Part shown: positions 7,648-15,565 of the stretch, in pieces | Position numbering within the stretch: the stretch's first letter is position 1 | Layout: each line of letters opens with the position of its first letter | Assembly: GCA_022508925.1 (NCBI GenBank) | Contig: JAFLUF010000014.1 | Location: 1-35,732, forward strand | Reading direction: 5' to 3' | DNA length: 35,732 bases | DNA from: Oscillospiraceae bacterium | GTDB taxonomy: Bacteria > Bacillota > Clostridia > Oscillospirales > Ruminococcaceae | Notes under the pieces: model-generated | Seen by the model: the letters and a program-made list of their open reading frames with translations, nothing else | The model's database searches: none | Told to the model about the DNA's origin: nothing | Program-made: the position numbers and the translations under genes

Positions 7648-8385
7648 TTATACCTTCCTGCAAAGACTTGCTTTCTGCTGGTTTATGCTGTCGCATATCT
7701 TGAATATCTCGCTCGAAGCCTCGAAAAGTCTGTTGGCGTTCATCATCATAGACAGCTCGTAGTTCCAATCGACATTCGAGCGCTCATAAGCTCCCTGAAT
7801 GATATCGTACTTCATACCCTCGGGCGGCTCCTGAGCTTCAACCTCGGTGAACATATTCACGCCGAATTTCGTAACGTCAGACTCGGGGTCGATATAACTC
7901 AGCCTTAAGTTGTCGATATACTGACCGTCACGATAGATCGCCCCGTCAACGTCAATGACAAAGTCCTTGGTCCCGAGGTATATCTCGCCTCTTTCTCCAA
8001 GCACTCTTCCCGAGTTAGACAGCGTGAGATATCCCTCGCTGTCAAGCTCCCACTGACCGTTTCTTGTCAGCATATTCTGTCCGTTATAGCCTCTTATGTT
8101 GAAATATACATTTCCCCAGATAGCCACGTCAAACGGACTTTCCGTATACTCAAACGAGCTTTGCTCGAGGTCTGTATATGAAGTATCGACGTAGGTATGA
8201 CCGAAGGTTCCCGAAACCTCCTGACGGTGTTTTACAAGAATAAGCTGCTCGTGAAAGCGGTTTACAAGCACTGTATCTCTCTTATAACCCGGCGTAGTAG
8301 CGTTCGCGAGGTTATTTCCGACACAGTCGAGCTTTCGGCTGTTCATTATCATGCCGTTGCAGGCATAGTAAAAACCTCTGTTCAT
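7648..8385 (-). CDS. flgF: Flagellar rod protein, FlgF/FlgG family (FlhO-like)
   Basis: A 245-residue axial protein beginning MNRGFYYACNGM. The N-terminal signature is VGNNLANATTPGYK (about 22-35), and the C-terminal one is SNVDWNYELSMMMNANRLFEA. I placed the start at 8385 because GGAGGGAG lies directly before it; an upstream in-frame start at 8424 would overlap the sigma-factor gene and lacks a ribosome site. It is probably a proximal rod subunit paired with the next gene. Which of the two is FlgF and which FlgG in function is not certain from sequence alone. Confidence 0.86.
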   Translation of the reverse strand: MNRGFYYACNGMIMNSRKLDCVGNNLANATTPGYKRDTVLVNRFHEQLILVKHRQEVSGTFGHTYVDTSYTDLEQSSFEYTESPFDVAIWGNVYFNIRGYNGQNMLTRNGQWELDSEGYLTLSNSGRVLGERGEIYLGTKDFVIDVDGAIYRDGQYIDNLRLSYIDPESDVTKFGVNMFTEVEAQEPPEGMKYDIIQGAYERSNVDWNYELSMMMNANRLFEASSEIFKICDSINQQKASLCRKV

Positions 8386-8398
8386 AAGCTCCCTCCGT

Positions 8399-9148
8399 TC
8401 AACTGTTTTTAAAATACGGTTCAAGGCGCGCTTTAAGCGAAAGCACCGCCTTTGTATGGATCTGACATATCCTGCTCTCCGTAACTCCGAGAGCCTTGGC
8501 TATATCCGAATACTTCAGGTTTTTGTAATAATAAAGAGTGATGACCTTGCGCTCGTTATCCTTAAGCTCGCTTATCGCCTCCGAAACAACGCTTATCATT
8601 TCCTCGCGCATAAGTTCTTTATCGGTGGCGGTATCCTTTGCCGACGGCTCGTTTATATTATCCTCGTACAAAAGCTCCTCAAAGGACAGCGTGATCGTAC
8701 ACGAGCAATCCGCCATATACTTTATCAGCTTTGCCTCGTCCATTCCGAGGTGCTGGGCAAGCTCCGCCGTTGTAGGCACTCTCCCATATAAATTATACAA
8801 CAAAGAATTCGCTTTGTCAAGGGACTTAGCAAATTTTCTGACATTTCTCGGTATCCAGTCCTGTTTTCTGATATAGTCGATTATCGCGCCCTTTATCTTA
8901 AGCGACGCAAAAGTCTCAAACTTAGCGCCCCTTTCGGAATTGTATTCCTCTATAGCGTCCATAAGCGCGATCACGCCTTCGTTTACTATATCGTCAACCT
9001 CGCCGAACTTTATATACATATTGCGCATTGACAGCGCCACCGTTCTGACAAGCGCCATATTTTTGAGAACGATCTCGTTTCTCAGGGCAATATCTTTATT
9101 CTGCTGATACAATGTGACCTGCTCAGAGCTGTTATATTCGTCTGACAT
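8399..9148 (-). CDS. fliA: Flagellar sigma factor SigD/FliA (sigma-28)
   Basis: A 249-residue sigma-70 family member of the FliA/SigD/WhiG group. Region 2 is recognisable from DDIVNEGVIALMDAIEEYN and FETFASLKIKGAIIDYIRKQDW (the -10 recognition region), region 3 from GRVPTTAELAQHLGM, and the region 4 helix-turn-helix from KYSDIAKALGVTESRICQIH. It directs transcription of late flagellar and chemotaxis genes. AAAGGGG precedes the ATG, and a stack of 7-bp repeats lies immediately upstream of that ribosome site. The gene follows flhA, where flhF and flhG would usually intervene. Confidence 0.93.
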   Translation of the reverse strand: MSDEYNSSEQVTLYQQNKDIALRNEIVLKNMALVRTVALSMRNMYIKFGEVDDIVNEGVIALMDAIEEYNSERGAKFETFASLKIKGAIIDYIRKQDWIPRNVRKFAKSLDKANSLLYNLYGRVPTTAELAQHLGMDEAKLIKYMADCSCTITLSFEELLYEDNINEPSAKDTATDKELMREEMISVVSEAISELKDNERKVITLYYYKNLKYSDIAKALGVTESRICQIHTKAVLSLKARLEPYFKNS

Positions 9149-9162
9149 TGTATCAACCCCTT

Positions 9163-9270
9163 TTAGAGATTAGAAATTAGAATTTAGAGGTTAGAATACC
9201 TTGCGGTCGGTTGAGTTCCGGTGCTTAAGCACCGACCCTAACTTCTTGACTCTGATCTCTAACTTCTAAA
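9163..9270. repeat. Inverted element built of 7-bp TTAGARN repeats with central palindrome
   Basis: The left arm has five consecutive heptads at 9163-9197 (TTAGAGA, TTAGAAA, TTAGAAT, TTAGAGG, TTAGAAT). The right arm carries degenerate heptads of the same family on the opposite strand (about 9237-9270). Between them is a perfect 16-bp palindrome, CGGTGCTTAAGCACCG, at 9219-9234. The element fills the flhA-sigD spacer. It looks like a small mobile or structured repeat; related heptads occur at 31352-31386 and 32912-32932. Confidence 0.75.
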
Positions 9271-11364
9271 TCAAACCGCCCTTGCGCTTCCTCCGAGAGA
9301 AATATTTCCGATCGCCTGGATCTGCGCTGCCGCGTCGATCTCGCTGTACGAAAGCACCGTGATGTTGGAAATAAACTGCTCCGTAAGCTTTTTGAAATAG
9401 ATCCTCACCACAGGCGATGTCAAAATTATTACAGTCGGTATAACGTCCTTGATTTTATCTATTTCGTTATTTGTCGCCGCTACAATGCTCTGGATAATGT
9501 CAGGCGGCATAGCGAGGTAACTTCCCTGCTCGTTTTTCTTTACCGAGCTTACTATCATATCCTCTATCTGCGTATCGAGGGTTATTACTCTCAGCGAATT
9601 TGCCTCGGCAAAGCGGTGAGTAATAGTACGTTTAAGCGACTGTCTGACATACTCGGTCGCGATGTCTATGTCCTTAAGGACGTTGGCGTGGTCGCCGAGC
9701 GTTTCGAGAATAGTCTCCATATCGCGGACAGGAATACTCTCTTTAAGCAGATTTCCCAATACTTTCTGTAAATATCCGACAGATATAACTTTCGGTATTA
9801 AATCTTCCACAACGATCGGATTTGTTTTCTTTACGTTTTCGATCATTGTATTTACGTCCTGACGCGAGAGAAGCTCATGAGCGTAGCGCTTCATGATCTC
9901 GCTCCAGTGCGTTATCATGACCGAAACGGGGTCGATAAGAGTATATCCCGCTACGTCCGCCATGATCTTTTTGTCCTCAGAGATCCACTTAGCGGGAAGC
10001 CCGAACGCCGGTTCTACCGTGTCAATACCCTCGATCTGCGAAGTAACATCGCCCGAGTCGAGCGCGAGATAATGGTCTACAAGGATCTCGCCGCGCGCTA
10101 CTTCCTCTCCCTTTATCTTAATTATATACAAGTTGGGGTTTATTTCGGGGTTATCCGTCATTCTTACAGACGGAATGACCATGCCCATGTCCATCGCGAA
10201 CTGTTTTCGGAAAATAACCACTCGGTCAATAAAGTTTCCGCCGCTCTTTTCATCAACCAGCCTGAGCAGACTATACCCGAACTCCATTTCGATAGGCTCA
10301 ACGTTCAGAAGCTTGAAGACATTGTCGATATCGCGGTAATAGTCATTATCGGTCTTCGGTTTTTCAAGCTCCGCCTGCTCGGCTTTTTGCCGCTCGGCAA
10401 GCTCAAGCTGCGCCATTTTCTTTTTGTTTCTGTTGAGGAATATCGAGCCCGAGATAAGCATTATACCCAGCATAAGCAGAATATACCACGGGAATCCCGG
10501 GATAAACATCATGACCACGACCACAATTCCCGCGATAAGAAGCACAAACGGCTGCTCGGTAAACTGCGCCTTGAGGTCTTTGATAAGGCTGTCCTCGCTC
10601 GCCGCGCGGGTAACTATCATACCCGTAGCAACCGAGATAAGAAGCGAGGGTATCTGCGAGCAAAGTCCGTCGCCGACTGTCGCCAGAGAATAGGTGTTTA
10701 AAATCGTGCCGAAATCTCCGCCATTTTGGACCATTCCGATAATAACACCGCCTATGAGGTTTACAAGCGTAGTAATTATCGACATAATGGCGTCGCCCTT
10801 GACAAACTTCGTAGCACCGTCCATAGAGCCGTAAAAGTCTGCTTCGCGCTGGATATTGCTTCTGCGCTTTTTCGCCTGTTCTTCGTTTATAAGACCCGAG
10901 TTTAAGTCGGCGTCTATCGCCATCTGCTTACCGGGCATAGCGTCGAGCGTAAATCTCGCCGCAACCTCGGATACACGCTCCGAGCCTTTGGTGATAACTA
11001 TAAAGTTTACCAGAACTATGATAATGAATATCAGAAATCCTACAATGGCGTTTCCGCCCATAACAAAGTCGCCGAACGCCTTTATTACTTCTCCCGCGTA
11101 GCCGCTCGAAAGAATGCCGCGCGTCGTGGAGATATTCAGCGACAGTCTGAAAACCGTTGATAACAGCAATACCGTCGGAAATACCGAAAACTCAAGCGCC
11201 TCTTTTATAAACATCGTCATAACGAGGATTATCAGCGAAAGAGCGATGTTTACCATTATAAGAAAATCCAACAGCCAGGAAGGCAGCGGAATAATTATCG
11301 CCAATACAATAAAGATAATGAACAAAACCATAGAGTTGCCCAATATCTTTTTTATCATACTCAC
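9271..11364 (-). CDS. flhA: FlhA, flagellar export gate protein
   Basis: A 697-residue protein with about eight membrane segments in the first 325 residues and a large cytoplasmic C-terminal domain. The family hallmark FRLSLNISTTRGIL occurs near residue 70, and the conserved cytoplasmic loop with ERVSEVAARFTLDAMPGKQMAID and SMDGATKFVKGDAI follows near 130-190. FlhA forms the nonameric ring of the export gate, uses the proton gradient and docks chaperone-substrate complexes. The start is taken as GTG 11364; ATG 11358 is equally possible, since the nearest AAGGA is rather distant (about 15 nt). It is separated from flhB by palindromic element copy 2. Confidence 0.95.
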   Translation of the reverse strand: MSMIKKILGNSMVLFIIFIVLAIIIPLPSWLLDFLIMVNIALSLIILVMTMFIKEALEFSVFPTVLLLSTVFRLSLNISTTRGILSSGYAGEVIKAFGDFVMGGNAIVGFLIFIIIVLVNFIVITKGSERVSEVAARFTLDAMPGKQMAIDADLNSGLINEEQAKKRRSNIQREADFYGSMDGATKFVKGDAIMSIITTLVNLIGGVIIGMVQNGGDFGTILNTYSLATVGDGLCSQIPSLLISVATGMIVTRAASEDSLIKDLKAQFTEQPFVLLIAGIVVVVMMFIPGFPWYILLMLGIMLISGSIFLNRNKKKMAQLELAERQKAEQAELEKPKTDNDYYRDIDNVFKLLNVEPIEMEFGYSLLRLVDEKSGGNFIDRVVIFRKQFAMDMGMVIPSVRMTDNPEINPNLYIIKIKGEEVARGEILVDHYLALDSGDVTSQIEGIDTVEPAFGLPAKWISEDKKIMADVAGYTLIDPVSVMITHWSEIMKRYAHELLSRQDVNTMIENVKKTNPIVVEDLIPKVISVGYLQKVLGNLLKESIPVRDMETILETLGDHANVLKDIDIATEYVRQSLKRTITHRFAEANSLRVITLDTQIEDMIVSSVKKNEQGSYLAMPPDIIQSIVAATNNEIDKIKDVIPTVIILTSPVVRIYFKKLTEQFISNITVLSYSEIDAAAQIQAIGNISLGGSARAV

Positions 11365-11417
11365 AGGCTTTGTTCACCGTCCTTCTCCTGCGAAAATTTA
11401 AATATAACAGCTTATTT

Positions 11418-11523
11418 CACACTGTTGAGAAGCCCTCAGATGTCAGTAAACCGTGCAACAGCCAGCCTTTTGTGGCTGCCGTTTCGCGGCTGACGCCACA
11501 GATGAGGGTTTATCAACAGTGTG
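11418..11523 (-). repeat. Long palindromic intergenic element, copy 2 (flhB-flhA)
   Basis: A 106-bp inverted repeat directly abutting the flhB stop codon (TGA at 11526-11524). The outer arms CACACTGTTGA and TCAACAGTGTG pair perfectly, followed by AAGCCCTCA / TGAGGG. In the reading direction of the genes it begins CACACTGTTGATAAACCC and ends GGGCTTCTCAACAGTGTG, matching copy 1 at 3587-3727 in the same orientation relative to transcription. The outer stem differs from copy 1 by paired changes (CAGG..CCTG against CACA..TGTG). The inner part is shorter and diverged. Confidence 0.85.
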
Positions 11524-12588
11524 TCAAGCGTGAAGCGTTTTGTTCTTTGCCTTATATACGATCAGCAATACCTCCGCCACCGCGTCGTAAAGCTCGATCG
11601 GAATTTCTCGCCCCAGATCCACCTGCGAATACAGCGCCCTCGCAAGCGTCGGGTTTTCTATACACATGACATCGTGGTTTTCCGCGATATCTATGATCCT
11701 CTTTGCCAAATAATCCGCGCCTTTTGCAACAACTACAGGCGCTTTGTTTTCGTCCTGGTCATATTTCAGCGCGATAGCGTAGTGAGTAGGGTTTCTCACG
11801 ACAACGTCCGCCGAAGGAACGTCCTGCATCATTCGCCTCTGCGCCATCTGCTGCTGTCTTTGCTTTATCTTTGACTTTACCTGCGGGTCGCCTTCCATTT
11901 GCTTATACTCTTCCTTGACTTCCTGTTTTGACATCTTGAGCTTTTTCTCAAACTGCCACCACTGAAACAGGAAATCTCCCGCCGCCACAAACACCAGCAT
12001 AATGCATATAAGCATTACCACATCGTAGATCGACAGCGCCGCGTAGGCTATACCCTGCATAATTCCCGCGCCGCTGAGCGCGATTATCCTCGGAAGCCTG
12101 TCGGATACCTCATTGTATACCAGCACACTGACAACAATTACCTCGATAAGCCCCTTCAGAATACCGACGACAGCCTGCATTGAAAACAGCTTTTTTATTC
12201 CCTCAAGTGGATTAAGTCTTGAAAACTTCGGCGCGCAGGCCTTCATCGTAAACAATCCGCGCGTCTGCGCAACAGTCGGTATTATCCCCAAAACCATCGC
12301 AATAAGGCAAATGGGCATTACGACTATCACTACTATTGTAAATATATCCACCACAATGGGCATCGTAGTATCAGCGTTTAATTCATATCTGCCGGCGTGC
12401 TCAAATATATCCGCCGAATAGTTAAGCACGTTTTTTATCATAAACTCGGCCAACAGTCTCATAGCCGTGAAAATTCCGAGAACCGAGGCCGCGGTTACTA
12501 TCTCCTTGGACTGTAGTACATTTCCCTCTTTTCGCTGGTCACGCCGCTTTTTCGGAGTGGCTTTTTCGGTTTTTTCCTCGCCTGCCAA
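11524..12588 (-). CDS. flhB: FlhB, flagellar export specificity switch
   Basis: A 354-residue FlhB. It begins with EKTEKATPKKRRDQRKEGNV, the N-terminal signature, then has four membrane segments (about 33-52, 78-103, 140-160, 187-208) and a cytoplasmic tail with the self-cleavage site NPTH at 266-269. Cleavage between Asn and Pro switches export from rod/hook to filament substrates together with FliK. The start is TTG at 12588, with GGGGTTGAG just upstream. It lies 22 bp after fliR. The element copy 2 begins immediately after its stop codon. Confidence 0.95.
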   Translation of the reverse strand: MAGEEKTEKATPKKRRDQRKEGNVLQSKEIVTAASVLGIFTAMRLLAEFMIKNVLNYSADIFEHAGRYELNADTTMPIVVDIFTIVVIVVMPICLIAMVLGIIPTVAQTRGLFTMKACAPKFSRLNPLEGIKKLFSMQAVVGILKGLIEVIVVSVLVYNEVSDRLPRIIALSGAGIMQGIAYAALSIYDVVMLICIMLVFVAAGDFLFQWWQFEKKLKMSKQEVKEEYKQMEGDPQVKSKIKQRQQQMAQRRMMQDVPSADVVVRNPTHYAIALKYDQDENKAPVVVAKGADYLAKRIIDIAENHDVMCIENPTLARALYSQVDLGREIPIELYDAVAEVLLIVYKAKNKTLHA

Positions 12589-12610
12589 CTAACTCAACCC
12601 CCGCGCGTAT

Positions 12611-13390
12611 CTATCCGGAAAACCCGAAAACAAGCCCGTTCAGGTTCTCCCACAATACGCCCATTATCATTTCCATAAACTCTCCCACAGCCGGCGCGCT
12701 TGCCGTAAGGACAACAAATCCAACCAGCATCTTAAGCTGTATGTTAAGCACAAACACATGGATAGTCGGAACCGCCTTCATAACCACGCCCACGCAGAAC
12801 TCCGTGATGAGCGACGCCGCAATTGACGGCATAGCTAATTTAAGCGCAAGCTCCATTACCTTTTCCATATACATTACAATAATATACAGAATGTTTATAT
12901 TAAAGCTCTCATAACCCACAGGAATACTGTCAAAGGATATCGAGATAAGCTCGATATAGCTTCTGTGGCCTCCGACAGACAAAAAATACAGTATAAACCA
13001 ATAGCTGTAAAAGTTTGTCGTAATACCGACGTTTCCAAATGTCGGATCGTAGCTTTTAGCCATTGAAAGACCGAGCTGCATATCCGTAACCTCGCCCGCC
13101 AGCGAGAAAACCTGAAGCATAAGGTTTACGAAAAAACCCAAGATCGCCCCGACAAACAGCTCCTTTACCAGATCAAAAGCAAACGGAAGCAATCCGTCAG
13201 GTATCTGATACTCAAAATTACCCGCCGCCGTAATTAAAATCGCGAGAACAAACGAGCCGGCCGCCCTGAATGTATTCGGAACACCCCTTCGCGAAAATAT
13301 AGGGTTAAAAGAAAATATCCCGGCGGTTCTCGCCAGAACCATAACAAAAACTACTGCGTCAGTAAATAAGACATTCCATACATCAGCCAC
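12611..13390 (-). CDS. fliR: FliR, flagellar export gate protein
   Basis: A 259-residue membrane protein with about six hydrophobic segments and the family features VLARTAGIFSFNPIFSRRGVPN near the N-terminus, VKELFVGAILGFFVNL in the middle and PTIHVFVLNIQLKMLVGFVVL near the C-terminus. With FliP and FliQ it forms the helical core of the export gate. The start is GTG at 13390 with only a weak GGAAG upstream. It follows fliQ by 27 bp. Confidence 0.94.
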   Translation of the reverse strand: MADVWNVLFTDAVVFVMVLARTAGIFSFNPIFSRRGVPNTFRAAGSFVLAILITAAGNFEYQIPDGLLPFAFDLVKELFVGAILGFFVNLMLQVFSLAGEVTDMQLGLSMAKSYDPTFGNVGITTNFYSYWFILYFLSVGGHRSYIELISISFDSIPVGYESFNINILYIIVMYMEKVMELALKLAMPSIAASLITEFCVGVVMKAVPTIHVFVLNIQLKMLVGFVVLTASAPAVGEFMEMIMGVLWENLNGLVFGFSG

Positions 13391-13417
13391 AGTTTACCAA
13401 CTTCCCACTTACTTTGT

Positions 13418-13690
13418 CTATGTAATCGGAATTCCCGCAAGTTTGTCCATGATCCAATTAAAAAAATCTATGCACTCGTTTGTCATCCACGGCGAGAGGA
13501 AAAACAGCGTAAGACCAACGCAAACCGCCTTTGGCGCAAAAGAGATGGTCTGCTCGTGCACCTGCGTAGCCGCCTGTAAGATCGCTACGATAAGACCCAC
13601 AAGCATCGCGACGATAAGAACCGGCAGCGCCAATTTAAACGCAAGCATTATCGCCTCTTGCATAATCTCCATTACCAGATCCTGAGTCAT
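13418..13690 (-). CDS. fliQ: FliQ, flagellar export gate protein
   Basis: A 90-residue protein with two membrane hairpins (about 16-38 and 48-72) and the conserved stretch VLIVAMLVGLIVAILQAATQVHEQTISFAPK, which defines FliQ/SctS. Length is normal. AGAGG precedes the ATG. It is placed between fliP and fliR as in most flagellar operons. Confidence 0.95.
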   Translation of the reverse strand: MTQDLVMEIMQEAIMLAFKLALPVLIVAMLVGLIVAILQAATQVHEQTISFAPKAVCVGLTLFFLSPWMTNECIDFFNWIMDKLAGIPIT

Positions 13691-13720
13691 AACAAAACCT
13701 CTTTTTCAATACCGGCACTG

Positions 13721-14629
13721 CTACCAGTTATAGCTCGCCACGATCGAGCCTATCATAAGATTCCAACCGTCCGCCAATACAAATACCAATATCTTGAACG
13801 GCATTGATATCATAGCCGGCGGAAGCATCATCATACCCATCGACATGAGCGTCGAACCTACAACGATATCAATTACCAGAAACGGCAAAAATATCATAAA
13901 GCCCATCTGAAACGCGCGCTTAAGCTCGCCTATCATAAACGCGGGAATAATTGTCGTAAGCGGAAGCTCGGTTTCCTTATACTCGTCGGTTATTTCCGCC
14001 GGGACCTCCGTATTGGACAATTCCACAAAAAACTCCAAGTCGTCGTTTGAGGTCTGCTTAAGCATAAAACGCTTCAGCGGAACACTTGCCGCGTCAATGG
14101 CTTCTTCAAGCGTAAGCTCTTCGTTTACATAAGGCTGATACGCGATGTCGTTCATTTCAGTAAACACAGGCGCCATTATAAACAGAGTCAGAAACAGCGC
14201 CAACCCCGTGATGACCGTATTCGGAGGGGTGTTCTGCGTCTGCATGGCAGAGCGTAGAAATCCGAGGACTATCACGATCCTCGCAAAGCACGTCACCATC
14301 ATCAACAGAGACGGCAGCAGCGCGATGATCGTCAGCAGGATAATTACTTCAAGCGGCTGAGAAGCGTCAACTCCGATAAGCTCCTGCAAAACCGAAGCCG
14401 TCGGCGAAGAACCGACGTTCGTCTCAGAATCGCCCACATAATCTCCGGGGGTCGCCGCGCCCTCTTCATCGGAGCTCTCCGCTGTAACCGAGGTATTTTC
14501 CGCATCGACCTGCGAGGCGGCGTAAGCCCTTAGCTCAACCGCCACGAACGTAAACAGAATAGTCAGAAACAGCGAAACGCAAAATTTCAGTATCAGCTTT
14601 TTATCCGCTTCAAATAAACGTTTAAGCAA
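13721..14629 (-). CDS. fliP: FliP, flagellar export gate protein
   Basis: A 302-residue FliP. After a first hydrophobic segment (about 14-35) there is an unusually long Ser/Thr/Glu-rich stretch (about 36-75) before the conserved core, so it is some 50 residues longer than many relatives. The core contains LLPSLLMMVTCFARIVIVLGFLRSAM, TPPNTVITGLALFLTLFIM and the C-terminal LLPPAMISMPFKILVFVLADGW, the usual family blocks. It assembles as the pentameric base of the export gate. The start is TTG at 14629 with AAGGAAGGG upstream. Confidence 0.95.
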   Translation of the reverse strand: MLKRLFEADKKLILKFCVSLFLTILFTFVAVELRAYAASQVDAENTSVTAESSDEEGAATPGDYVGDSETNVGSSPTASVLQELIGVDASQPLEVIILLTIIALLPSLLMMVTCFARIVIVLGFLRSAMQTQNTPPNTVITGLALFLTLFIMAPVFTEMNDIAYQPYVNEELTLEEAIDAASVPLKRFMLKQTSNDDLEFFVELSNTEVPAEITDEYKETELPLTTIIPAFMIGELKRAFQMGFMIFLPFLVIDIVVGSTLMSMGMMMLPPAMISMPFKILVFVLADGWNLMIGSIVASYNW

Positions 14630-14650
14630 AAATAACCCTTCCTTTGCGCT

Positions 14651-14998
14651 TCATTTCTTTTTGTCGAACATATTTCCCATAACCGTCTTCATACTGTCCA
14701 TAAACGACGGGTTTTCCCCGTTTTTATTTTCAATGACGCCGATTATCTCCTCCTCGGTTTGCTCGAGGTCGCAGAGCTTTTCGGTATGATTCGGGGAAAC
14801 TCCGACTACCATGCACTTTCCGCACACGCTTATCAACAGCAGACACTTGTCCTGTCCGATATTTACTCTTTCAAGAATCTTAAGACTTCTGCCGCTGCTC
14901 ATATAAACATGCGAATTCAGCTTTTTCATAAGCCAGAACACCACAAAAACCAGCGCCAGAACGCCGATAAGAGCCATAATCAACTTAAAATATTCCAA
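14651..14998 (-). CDS. fliO: FliO/FliZ-like flagellar biosynthesis protein
   Basis: A 115-residue protein with one N-terminal membrane segment (about 6-24) and a cytoplasmic part containing SSGRSLKILERVNIGQDKCLLLISVCGKCMVVGVSP, the compact beta domain of FliO/FliZ. FliO assists assembly of the FliP ring. Its place just before fliP supports the call. The start is TTG with GGGAGG upstream. It is the first gene after a terminator and a promoter-like sequence, so it may open a separate transcription unit. Confidence 0.88.
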   Translation of the reverse strand: MEYFKLIMALIGVLALVFVVFWLMKKLNSHVYMSSGRSLKILERVNIGQDKCLLLISVCGKCMVVGVSPNHTEKLCDLEQTEEEIIGVIENKNGENPSFMDSMKTVMGNMFDKKK

Positions 14999-15064
14999 AA
15001 AACAGCCTCCCCGATTATCTGCTCTTATGCTTCAGTCTGCTCTGTACAGCCGATAGGCGGTCAA

Positions 15065-15093
15065 TTATTAACCTCTTGATCAAGCCGCGTCAA
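15065..15093 (-). promoter_or_regulatory. Putative sigma-A promoter for fliO and downstream genes
   Basis: On the minus strand TTGACG (15093-15088) is followed after 17 bp by TAATAA (15070-15065). It lies after the cheY terminator and about 65 bp before fliO, the position needed to restart transcription. The -10 is not perfect. Confidence 0.45.
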
Positions 15094-15113
15094 AAATCAA
15101 CATTATAAACTGC

Positions 15114-15138
15114 AAAAAGGCGGGCATCATTACCCGCC
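15114..15138 (-). terminator. Rho-independent terminator after cheY
   Basis: On the minus strand GGCGGG, an 8-nt loop and CCCGCC are followed by TTTTT. The hairpin lies 17 bp after the cheY stop codon and would end the motB-fliM-fliY-cheY transcript. Confidence 0.85.
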
Positions 15139-15154
15139 TGATGATATGCAGAAA

Positions 15155-15517
15155 TCAGCCGAGCACCTTTTTAACAGTCTGGAGAATTCTGTCTGCCTTA
15201 AAAGGCTTTACAATGAAGTCAAGCGCGCCGAGTTTGATAGCCTCGACAACCATCGCCTCCTGACCCATAGCCGAACACATAACGATCTTCGCCATAGGAT
15301 CCGACGCCTTTATATCCTTAAGAGCGTCGATTCCCGTTTTGTTAGGCATCGTTATGTCCATAATAACAAGGTCGGGTTTTTCAGCCGCGTAAACCTCGCA
15401 CGCGATAGCTCCGTCGGCCGCCTCAAGAATGTTGGTATAGCCGTTTTTGGTGAGCGCGTCCTTAATAAGCATTCTCATGAAAGCCGCATCGTCTACAAGC
15501 AAAATCTTCTTATCCAT
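15155..15517 (-). CDS. cheY: CheY, chemotaxis response regulator
   Basis: A 120-residue single-domain receiver. The acidic pocket D9-D10, phosphoacceptor D54 (in VIMDITMPN), S82 and K104 (in VKPF) are all present. Phosphorylated CheY binds FliM and FliY at the motor switch to change rotation. It lies directly after fliY, as in Bacillus. AGGAGA precedes the ATG, and a strong terminator follows. The kinase CheA is not in the window. Confidence 0.95.
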   Translation of the reverse strand: MDKKILLVDDAAFMRMLIKDALTKNGYTNILEAADGAIACEVYAAEKPDLVIMDITMPNKTGIDALKDIKASDPMAKIVMCSAMGQEAMVVEAIKLGALDFIVKPFKADRILQTVKKVLG

Positions 15518-15565
15518 AATTTTGTCTCCTTGATAAAAATTTATAGGTTAAAACTGGAAATTTAA

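Noticed and set aside
9163-9197. CRISPR array
   Set aside because: The units are 7 bp, contiguous and without spacers; no cas genes are present.
15041-15064. Sigma-28 promoter (GCCGATAG near 15049)
   Set aside because: It points to the plus strand, away from the flagellar genes, and no TAAA box lies at the right distance.
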